Positions 1 to 4,659 of a stretch of 21,857 nucleotides of DNA are shown here, piece after piece. The number at the start of each line of letters is the position of its first letter. Positions within the stretch are counted from its first letter, which is position 1. A model generated the notes under the pieces. It was not told where the DNA came from. It searched no databases and saw only the letters and a list, made by a program, of their open reading frames with translations. Position numbers and translations under genes: made by a program. Source of the stretch: an uncultured Collinsella sp. Its GTDB lineage: Bacteria > Actinomycetota > Coriobacteriia > Coriobacteriales > Coriobacteriaceae. The stretch is from NCBI GenBank assembly GCA_900541725.1, contig UQLB01000029.1, positions 1 to 21,857 of the forward strand. Direction: 5' to 3'.

Positions 1-134
1 GTTGTTTCGCCGGAAAACACAGCGTATAAAGCATATCCAAATCTTGGCTGATTCATGTATGAGTCCGAAAAGACGAAGAGCGTCAATATTGCTACTACCA
101 GAAGTGCATTCAGGGCAAATCGTTTGCTTTTCAT
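1..134 (-). CDS. N-terminus of a secreted or membrane-anchored protein, cut by the window edge
   Basis: The ATG at 132-134 opens a frame that stays open to the left edge, giving 44 complete codons. The peptide starts MKSKRFALNALLVVAIL: a short basic stretch, then a hydrophobic core of about 16 residues, as in a signal peptide or N-terminal membrane anchor. Right upstream is a very good ribosome binding site (GGAAGGAG, ending about 6 bases before the ATG), and a TATAAT box lies further upstream at 168-173. The rest of the protein is outside the window, so the family cannot be named. I see no lipobox Cys in the visible part. The start is well supported; the function is unknown. Confidence 0.6.
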   Translation of the reverse strand, partial: MKSKRFALNALLVVAILTLFVFSDSYMNQPRFGYALYAVFSGET

Positions 135-167
135 CGATCGCTCCTTCCGGGTGAACTTTATTATGTA

Positions 168-194
168 ATTATACAGCAGTCATTTGTTATTCAA
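168..194 (-). promoter_or_regulatory. Probable promoter of the left-edge gene
   Basis: On the minus strand a perfect -10 hexamer TATAAT lies at 168-173. A partial -35, TTGAAT, lies at 189-194 with a short 15-base spacer. The start codon at 134 is about 34 bases below the -10, leaving room for a short leader with the ribosome binding site. The -10 is strong; the -35 choice is uncertain. Confidence 0.45.
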
Positions 195-233
195 AGAATT
201 TGACTGTCCTAAATAACATGCACTTTCGCTGGA

Positions 234-261
234 GGGTCGCTGTTTGGCGGCCCCCTTTTTT
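234..261 (+). terminator. Terminator-like hairpin followed by six T
   Basis: GGGTCGC (234-240) pairs with GCGGCCC (247-253), with one G-T pair and a 6-base loop. Two C and then six T (256-261) follow on the plus strand. No plus-strand gene ends here. It lies upstream of the small ORF at 380-505, so it could end an undetected small RNA or act as a leader attenuator for that ORF. Confidence 0.4.
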
Positions 262-379
262 GCACAGGCGCGGTGGGATGGTAATATCGGGCGGGAGTCA
301 GCCGCCCTGATAGAATCGTCCTTGCTGTCGGCAGCCCTCGTGCCGGGCAGAGCCCTCCATTTGATGGGAGGTGATGCCC

Positions 380-505
380 ATGACCGATTTCACCGAGCTC
401 GTGAAGCTCCTGACCGCTATGGTCTCGCTCCTCACGGCCCTTGTCGGCCTTTCCAAGGCACTCAAGCAGGGCTCGAAGCCCAAAAAGAAAGGCCACCGTC
501 GCTAA
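380..505 (+). CDS. 41-aa hydrophobic small protein with a basic tail
   Basis: The ATG at 380-382 is preceded by GGGAGGTGAT at near-ideal distance, one of the best ribosome binding sites in the window. The product begins MTDFTELVKLLTAMVSLLTA, continues as one hydrophobic or amphipathic helix to about residue 28, and ends in a Lys/Arg-rich tail (KPKKKGHRR). One membrane helix with a charged tail is the general plan of type I toxin peptides, holin-like peptides and some bacteriocins, but I recognise no family. The leader of about 170 bases includes the hairpin at 234-261. Translation looks likely; any toxin role is a guess from shape alone. Confidence 0.5.
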   Translation: MTDFTELVKLLTAMVSLLTALVGLSKALKQGSKPKKKGHRR

Positions 506-589
506 GACGATGACCCAACTTCATTAAGCAACGGCTCTGCCCAGCTCTCTACAACTTGGGCTGCCGTCGGCATCATTCTACCCTCCTGA

Positions 590-778
590 CAAGGAATTCG
601 TCCATATTTCAAAAACCAAATTGCGTTTGCTATCGAAGTTCATTCATCGTCCATGTACATGAGCGGAACAGCGGAAACCGTTCGCTATGCTCCTGACCGT
701 GCCAAAGAATTACTCGAAACGGGACCACGAGAGTACGATCGTTTGCCGGATAGCCGCCACTACGACGGATATCCTTGA
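590..778 (+). pseudogene. Possible gene remnant or short ORF of unknown family
   Basis: A plus-strand frame is open from just after a stop at 587 to a TGA at 776-778. From the first ATG (653) it gives 41 residues with ordinary composition, rich in charged residues and tyrosine near the end (GPREYDRLPDSRHYDGYP). There is no convincing ribosome binding site at that ATG. The frame continues upstream to 590 without a start, so this may be the tail of a decayed gene. I recognise no family and could not separate it from chance with certainty. Confidence 0.22.
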
Positions 779-888
779 TAGTAAGCGCTAGAATGATTTT
801 GCTCTTATGGAGCTCAGCCCCGGCTGGTAAACCTGACGTTCGGCGCGGTGTACGTGGACGCGCCTGGAGAGCTTGACCTCAAGTACGT

Positions 889-933
889 TCAAGCCTAGGG
901 GCCTAAGCCCCCGCGCTCAAGCCTAGGCTTGAG
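889..933. repeat. Clustered inverted and direct repeats around CAAGCCTAGG
   Basis: CTCAAGCCTAGGCTTGAG at 916-933 is a perfect 18-base palindrome. The word TCAAGCCTAGG also occurs at 889-899, so the left arm is a direct repeat 28 bases apart. Between them GGGGC (898-902) and GCCCC (907-911) form a small hairpin. Upstream, CTTG-ACCT-CAAG near 873 repeats the same theme. A protein binding site or an end of an old mobile element are both possible; nothing in the sequence decides. Confidence 0.5.
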
Positions 934-975
934 AGAGCAGACTGGCAGGCAGCAACCGGGATATAAACGATTTAG

Positions 976-1005
976 GGGGAGTACTGGCGTACTCCCCTAT
1001 TTTTT
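976..1005 (+). terminator. Rho-independent terminator, plus strand
   Basis: GGGGAGTAC (976-984), a TGGC loop and GTACTCCCC (989-997) form a perfect 9-bp stem, followed by TATTTTTT. This is a textbook intrinsic terminator for transcription running rightwards. No intact plus-strand gene ends just before it, which suggests that a gene once here has decayed or that a non-coding RNA ends here. Confidence 0.7.
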
Positions 1006-1046
1006 ACTGAGTAGCCGAAAAAACGAGGCAACGAGAGGCGATTTAA

Positions 1047-1079
1047 GGTGCCTGAAAACAGGTACCCCTAGTGGGTATC
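1047..1079. other. Two overlapping, mutually exclusive hairpins
   Basis: GGTGCCTG (1047-1054), AAAA and CAGGTACC (1059-1066) form an 8-bp stem with one G-T pair. The same GGTACC can instead pair with the GGGTATC downstream to form a second stem of about 7 bp ending near 1079. The two cannot form together. They lie beyond the 3' end of the minus-strand gene at 1166-1453. No T-run marks either as a clear terminator. Confidence 0.3.
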
Positions 1080-1165
1080 CAAGTAGGTCTTTTTGGGGTC
1101 GTATTCGCGATTGTGTTAAGCCGTTTACCTGGGCGTTTGGTTTCGAATGGGCGTTTTGGCTATTT

Positions 1166-1453
1166 TTACGGTGCGCTTGCCGCTGGGGTGTCATCGTCTG
1201 GGTCGTGAACGACATACCAGCTGTTTTGGTAATGGCAGATGTCGCGGCACGTACCGTCCCCGACGACCACGTGCCAGGACTCGGACCGCCTGTTCCTGCC
1301 GAGCGCCCACGAACGGGAGCTGTAGGACTCGATGCGGTCGAACGGGTAGACGGTGCCGTCGTACCATTTGATGCCCCACGGGGCGTACTCGCCGTCGGGG
1401 CGGCACTCGACGAGGGCCGTGACCAAACGTATCGACTTCTCGCTCTCCCCCAC
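1166..1453 (-). CDS. Small hypothetical protein, 95 aa
   Basis: A GTG start (1451-1453) follows AAAGGGGAG at about 6 bases, and a TATAAT box lies 40 bases further up, so this frame is preferred over the overlapping frames on both strands. The product has the pattern of a compact all-beta protein: VTALVECRPDGEYAP, then IKWYDGTVYPFDRI, then SWHVVVGDGT and a closing NSWYVVHD. The W-x-DG-x-x-Y/F-x-(F/V)DR(I/V) core followed by a W(Y/F)V end recalls small hypothetical proteins seen in Firmicutes and Actinobacteria, whose function I do not know. No membrane segment or signal peptide is present. It stands alone, facing away from the pilin cassettes. Confidence 0.6.
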   Translation of the reverse strand: MGESEKSIRLVTALVECRPDGEYAPWGIKWYDGTVYPFDRIESYSSRSWALGRNRRSESWHVVVGDGTCRDICHYQNSWYVVHDPDDDTPAASAP

Positions 1454-1492
1454 GATGGCTCCCCTTTCGAATCAATAACGAACGCGTGTTCT

Positions 1493-1498
1493 ATTATA
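1493..1498 (-). promoter_or_regulatory. -10 box of the small hypothetical gene
   Basis: A perfect TATAAT on the minus strand lies 40 bases upstream of the GTG start at 1453. The -35 region is poor (ATGGTC or TGGTCA at 16-17 bases), so a helper factor or weak expression is possible. Confidence 0.45.
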
Positions 1499-1524
1499 GC
1501 GCAATCTCGATTGTTGACCATCGG

Positions 1525-1735
1525 TGCGGTTGCCGCTGCGGCAAGACCGATACAAATATTTGGAATAGTCCTACGCTCGGCAATGTATCTACAAACCCTG
1601 AGCGAAGGGAGCCGCATGTGCATGCAGCGGCAATTAACCTTCGGGGGGGGGGGTATCTCCTAGAGGCACTCTTCTCCGAGGGCAAAGTATCATCGAGTAC
1701 GTCCTGATCATCGCGGTCATCGGCCTGGTCATCGT
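1525..1735 (+). repeat. Conserved leader and pilin N-terminus, cassette 1 copy
   Basis: This stretch is nearly the same as 2895-3105: the CTGCGGCAAGACC block, CTACAAACCCTGAGCGAAGG with the ribosome binding site, the start codon, the poly-G tract and the sequence encoding the pilin helix. The non-coding part is as well kept as the coding part, so it probably carries shared promoter and translation signals. TTGCCG or TTGCCA at the left end of both copies could be a -35, but no good -10 follows at standard distance. Confidence 0.7.
1643..1653 (+). repeat. Poly-G tract of 11, out of frame
   Basis: There are eleven G in a row, placed between the start codon and the prepilin cleavage motif of cassette 1. 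Nine G would put the GTG at 1618 in frame; ten would put the ATGs at 1616 and 1622 in frame; eleven suits none of them. Long G or C runs are known slippage sites that cause phase variation. Confidence 0.85.
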
Positions 1736-2498
1736 GTTCGCGGGACCCGGCGTGGCGGGTGCCATCCGCAACCAGTTCAACCTAGTGGGTAACACGGTGA
1801 ACAATGGGACGACCGGCGGCGTCGAGGGAGGCGCGTCCGGTGGCGGCTCCGCGGGGGCCGATTCCGCGACCGTCCAGGCGGCTATCGCCAAGGACGCGAA
1901 GGATTGGACGCTCGATGAGCAGAAGGCAGTCGCCGAGGACATCGCCGCCAAGGGCGAGGCGTCGCCTGCGTTCGCGAAAGCTAAGGCCGCGATGGATGCC
2001 GGCACCAAGTTCACGTTGAAGCTGATGAACGGCAAAACACTGACCTACCGCATCATCGGCATCGACCACGACGATTTGGCCGACGGCTCGGGCAAGGCGG
2101 GACTGACGTTCCTCACGACATCGACGGGCATCATGTCCCGCATGAATGCTACGGACACCAACGTCGGAGGATGGGAGAAGTGCGAGCTGCGCCAGAAGAT
2201 GAACTCTGGTGAGATTTGGAACCTCATGCCGAGCGATTTGCAGTCCAAGGTGAAACCGGTCAGGAAGCTCACGAACAACGTCGGCGGTACCGACAAGAAT
2301 GCCGCCGTCACTGCGACCACGGATAAGCTGTTCCTGCTCAGCTACTCCGAGATCGTCCCCACCTCCCACTGGGCATCTGACTACCCATGGACTTCCAACG
2401 AGGGCACCCAGTACGAGGCCTTCAAGGGCAAGGTGACGAATAACTATAATTCCAACTATGCCATTGCCATTGGCGACTATTGGTGGGAGCGTTCGGTG

Positions 2499-2582
2499 AA
2501 TCCGGGCTACTCTGTGAGCTTCCTCTTTGTCGGCAGCGACGGCGATGCGTCGGGCAACAACGGCGACGCGGCGTACTCGTAT
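2499..2582 (+). other. Hypervariable C-terminal segment (putative DGR variable region), cassette 1
   Basis: This covers 28 codons between the constant GDYWWERSV block and the constant CVCP end. Against cassette 2, 15 codons differ, all non-synonymous, and 14 of these keep the third base. Most differences fit random replacement of template adenines (GGC/AAC, AAC/TAC, GAC/TAC, TAC/GGC, TAT/AGT). The GC-rich 3' end shared by both copies would be the place for the sequence that marks mutagenic retrohoming. No template repeat was seen in the window. Confidence 0.55.
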
Positions 2583-2642
2583 TGCGTCTGTCCCGCTTGG
2601 TGCTTCTAGACATTATGTCGTATAGGCCGACATTTGGATAAA

Positions 2643-2665
2643 AGCCCGCGCGCTCCGCGCGGGCT
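2643..2665 (+). terminator. Terminator of cassette 1
   Basis: AGCCCGCGCG (2643-2652), CTC and CGCGCGGGCT (2656-2665) form a perfect 10-bp GC-rich stem with a 3-base loop, followed by ATTCCTTT. It lies 33 bases after the stop codon at 2609. The T-run is weak but the stem is strong. The flank TTTGGCGATT recurs after the cassette 2 terminator. Confidence 0.7.
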
Positions 2666-2890
2666 ATTCCTTTGGCGATTTTGGCCGAGGAGTGGCCTGA
2701 CAGCTAGATCTATCGCCTCATATTCGAATTTCAGATGGGAATTGACGGGAAGTTTTTGGCACTGGGTTTCGGCAATCGATTAGCATGACATCTACGGCTT
2801 GATTGCCGAGTTCCAGGTGGCATACGTTTTGGGACCGGATACCGCTCAAATCCATTCTGGACGATGACGCGACTGACCGCCTTACCCTTT
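2666..2890. other. Spacer between the two pilin cassettes, with one long hairpin
   Basis: CTGG (2762-2765) with CCAG (2813-2816) and CGGCAATC (2770-2777) with GATTGCCG (2801-2808) form a two-part stem around a 23-base loop. A short minus-strand frame across it (2718-2924) reads smoothly but lacks a good ribosome binding site. I cannot call it a gene. Nothing like a reverse transcriptase or a template repeat is present here. Confidence 0.4.
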
Positions 2891-2894
2891 CAGC

Positions 2895-3105
2895 GTGATT
2901 GCCACTGCGGCAAGACCTGCGCAAATACTTGGAATAGTCCTACGCTCGGCGATGTATCTACAAACCCTGAGCGAAGGGAGTCGCATATGCATGCAGCGGC
3001 AATTTCGCCTCGGGGGGGGGTCGCTCGTAGGGCGGCCAATCTCCGAGGCCAAGGAATCATCGAGTACGTCCTAATTATCGCCGTCATCGGCCTTGTGATC
3101 GTGTT
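2895..3105 (+). repeat. Conserved leader and pilin N-terminus, cassette 2 copy
   Basis: This is the second copy of the block at 1525-1735. It keeps the non-coding leader, ribosome binding site, start region, poly-G tract and helix-coding sequence, with scattered substitutions, and so marks the left side of a tandem duplication. Confidence 0.7.
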
Positions 3106-3988
3106 CGCGGGGCCTGGCGTGGCGGGGGCCATCCGAAACCAGTTCAACCTGGTCGGCAACACGGTGAACAGCGGGACGACCGGCGGCGCCGAGGGCGGTG
3201 GCGCGTCCGGCGGCGGTTCAACCGGGGCCGATTCAGCGACCGTCCAGGCGGCAATCGCCAAGGACGCGAAGGACTGGACGCTCGACGAGCAGAAGGCCGT
3301 GGCCGAGGACATCGCCGCCAAGGGCGAGGCGTCGCCCGCCTACGCCAAGGCGAAGGCCGCGATGGACGCAGGGACGAAGTTCTCGATGAAGCTCAACGAC
3401 GGCAAGACGCTCGAGTACCGAATCATCGGCATCAACCACGACGATTTGGCCGACGGATCGGGCAAGGCGGGACTAACCTTTCTCACAACTTCTATGATCT
3501 TCAACTCCCGGATGAACGCTACGGCAACTAACGCTGGCGGCTGGGAGAAGTCGGAGCTCCGCCAGGAGATGAACTCCGGCTATATTTGGGGCTTGATGCC
3601 GTCTGAACTCCAGTCCAAGGTGAAAGCGGTTAAGAAATTTACGAATAACGTGGGAGGCACAGACAAGAATGCTGCTGTGACACCGACTGTGGACAAGCTG
3701 TTCCTGCTCAGCTACTCCGAGATTGTCCCCACATCCTTCTGGGCATCCAGCTATCCTTGGACCTCCTCCGAGGGCACCCAGTACGAGGCCTTCAAGGGCA
3801 AGGTGACGGCGAACTATTCTGGTAATGCCTGTCTGCAGATTGGCGACTATTGGTGGGAGCGTTCAGTGAGTCCGAGCGGCTCTGCGGGCTTCCTCAGTGT
3901 CGGCAGGTACGGCGATCCGTCGAACTACAACGCCGGCGCGAGCGGCGCGACGTACTCGAGTTGCGTCTGTCCCGTCTGGTGCTTCTAG
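2987..3988 (+). CDS. Flp-pilin-like protein with hypervariable DUF6273 domain, phase-on copy
   Basis: The ATG at 2987 is chosen because AAGGGAG lies 6 bases upstream and the same layout occurs in the paralogue; product 333 aa. Residues 1-21 form a basic leader containing the poly-G-encoded Gly run. RG|QGIIEY (20-27) matches the Flp prepilin peptidase site, with Glu at +5 and Tyr at +6, and a hydrophobic helix runs to about 43. A Gly/Ser linker (about 60-75) and a charged helical region lead to a DUF6273-like domain (about 115-333), with RIIGI near its start, a WEKSELRQEMN stretch, KLFLLSYSE, GDYWWERS (286-293) and CVCPVWCF at the end. DUF6273 relatives are thought to resemble the C-type-lectin/formylglycine-enzyme fold used by DGR targets. 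The likely role is a surface or pilus-borne binding protein. No tad/flp assembly genes are in the window. Confidence 0.8.
   Translation: MHAAAISPRGGVARRAANLRGQGIIEYVLIIAVIGLVIVFAGPGVAGAIRNQFNLVGNTVNSGTTGGAEGGGASGGGSTGADSATVQAAIAKDAKDWTLDEQKAVAEDIAAKGEASPAYAKAKAAMDAGTKFSMKLNDGKTLEYRIIGINHDDLADGSGKAGLTFLTTSMIFNSRMNATATNAGGWEKSELRQEMNSGYIWGLMPSELQSKVKAVKKFTNNVGGTDKNAAVTPTVDKLFLLSYSEIVPTSFWASSYPWTSSEGTQYEAFKGKVTANYSGNACLQIGDYWWERSVSPSGSAGFLSVGRYGDPSNYNAGASGATYSSCVCPVWCF
3012..3020 (+). repeat. Poly-G tract of 9, in frame
   Basis: Nine G between the ATG at 2987 and the prepilin cleavage motif keep the protein in frame. It sits at the same place as the 11-G tract of cassette 1. The Gly residues it encodes are in the leader that prepilin peptidase would remove. 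Confidence 0.85.
3869..3961 (+). other. Hypervariable C-terminal segment (putative DGR variable region), cassette 2
   Basis: These 31 codons match the 28 of cassette 1 with three extra codons (GCC GGC GCG). It lies between the invariant GDYWWERSV and CVCP blocks. Differences fall on first and second codon positions, as expected when adenines of AAC/AAT-rich template codons are randomised. The three-codon length difference is not explained by point mutagenesis and would need a separate template or recombination. Confidence 0.55.
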
Positions 3989-4008
3989 CCCTATTTGCAC
4001 CTAGCCAT

Positions 4009-4041
4009 AAGGCCCGCGTGACCCCGCGCGGGCCTTTCTTT
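4009..4041 (+). terminator. Terminator of cassette 2
   Basis: AAGGCCCGCG (4009-4018) pairs with CGCGGGCCTT (4027-4036) in a perfect 10-bp stem with an 8-base loop, followed by TCTTTT. It lies 20 bases after the stop codon of the pilin-like gene. Confidence 0.8.
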
Positions 4042-4460
4042 TGGCGATTGCTCGAACAATTCTCGTCTTGAAGCATAGTTATCGGGTTGAGGAGAAATGG
4101 GGTCATACAGCGGCTCTCAGTGCGCCTGCCGCACTCCCCCGCTATTACCTCTGCGGCGTCCTCGTATAGAGCCCATCCCGTTTGGCGTTTCGTTGCAACA
4201 GCCCACTTGTCCACAGATCAAGTGAACTGCTGGAATAAATACAGCGGCACGCTTGTTCGTTACTGTCGCTATTTCTGTGTAAATCGCCGCGATAAATGCC
4301 GCCCGTTCTCGGCGTGTACCCGCTGCGCGTATGTAGAATCATATCGCGTTAATAAATCGGCTCAAGCGCGTACAAAACGCGCAAGTAGCCGCAAGAGGCG
4401 ATTAACGCGTAGGTAGATTTTGGCACCCTGTTGATTAATCAAAATTAAGCAATTGTTTCA
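4042..4460. other. Gene-free spacer between the pilin cassettes and tRNA-Pro
   Basis: Open frames exist on both strands (4087-4416 plus, 4145-4342 minus), but their products are Arg/Cys/Ser-rich without recognisable pattern and neither has a good ribosome binding site. TTGATTAATCAA at 4431-4442 is a perfect 12-base palindrome, a possible regulator site. A DnaA-box-like TTGTCCACA occurs once near 4207, not enough to suggest an origin. I see nothing else. Confidence 0.4.
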
Positions 4461-4463
4461 AAC

Positions 4464-4493
4464 AAAAAAGGTCAGGCACTAGGTGCCTGACCT
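4464..4493 (-). terminator. Terminator of tRNA-Pro and possibly of the whole minus-strand block
   Basis: AGGTCAGGCAC (4469-4479) and GTGCCTGACCT (4483-4493) form a perfect 11-bp stem with a TAG loop. Read on the minus strand it is followed by TTTTTTG. It begins about 10 bases after the tRNA 3' end, and no other terminator is seen between coaBC and this point. Confidence 0.9.
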
Positions 4494-4502
4494 GCAAACT
4501 TC

Positions 4503-4579
<77 letters not shown>

Positions 4580-4621
4580 AAGCTTTTGTTTGTTGCTCTG
4601 CTCTCGCTCGCAACAGGGAGT

Positions 4622-4651
4622 ATATTAACCCGAAACTTTGGCCTTGTGCAA
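4622..4651 (-). promoter_or_regulatory. Promoter of tRNA-Pro
   Basis: On the minus strand TTGCAC (4646-4651) and TAATAT (4622-4627) are 18 bases apart, just after the coaBC stop codon at 4660. Transcription would begin near 4615, about 35 bases before the mature 5' end of the tRNA. Confidence 0.65.
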
Positions 4652-4659
4652 GAACTTTT

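Larger units (their letters stand above)
506..974. other. Accessory intergenic stretch, partly degenerate
   Basis: Apart from the weak ORF at 590-778 and the inverted repeats near 873-933, I can assign nothing here. Around 820-898 a second short open frame on the plus strand reads like a protein end (LTFGAVYVDAPGELDLKYVQ) but has no start or ribosome binding site. It may be another gene scrap. The stretch resembles decaying mobile or accessory DNA, without any recognisable transposase or integrase. Confidence 0.3.
1618..2609 (+). pseudogene. Flp-pilin-like DUF6273 protein, phase-off copy (frame broken at poly-G)
   Basis: This is a paralogue of the gene at 2987-3988. The matching start is GTG at 1618-1620, after AAGGGAG. 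From it the frame enters an 11-G tract (1643-1653) and leaves in the wrong phase, ending at a TGA around 1708. Beyond the tract the correct frame continues intact to 2609: leader end, prepilin motif RGQSIIEYVLI, one membrane helix, Gly/Ser linker and a DUF6273-like domain with GDYWWERS and a Cys-rich end (CVCPAWCF). If the tract had 9 G, as in the neighbour, the start would join the rest of the protein. Apart from the tract the gene looks undamaged, so it is better read as switched off than as decayed. A homopolymer sequencing error is the main alternative. Confidence 0.7.

Noticed and set aside
889..933. CRISPR-like repeat
   Set aside because: Only two copies of an 11-base word, one of them inside a palindrome; no spacer pattern.
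929..1663. 244-codon plus-strand open frame across the small minus-strand gene and the cassette 1 leader
   Set aside because: No ribosome binding site, composition like a shadow frame, and it runs through a terminator (976-1005) and the conserved leader.
2610..2890. Possible DGR template repeat or reverse transcriptase near the variable segments
   Set aside because: I searched this spacer and the flanks by eye for a second copy of the GDYWWERS or CVCP coding segments and found none; no frame is long enough for a reverse transcriptase.
2718..2924. 68-codon minus-strand open frame across the inter-cassette hairpin
   Set aside because: It reads smoothly, but has no good ribosome binding site and overlaps the cassette 2 leader; kept only as a possible repeat.
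4200..4216. DnaA-box-like TTGTCCACA
   Set aside because: A single imperfect box without a cluster, AT-rich unwinding region or dnaA/dnaN nearby.
4087..4416. 109-codon plus-strand open frame rich in Arg and Cys before tRNA-Pro
   Set aside because: No recognisable pattern; composition is typical of a non-coding frame.
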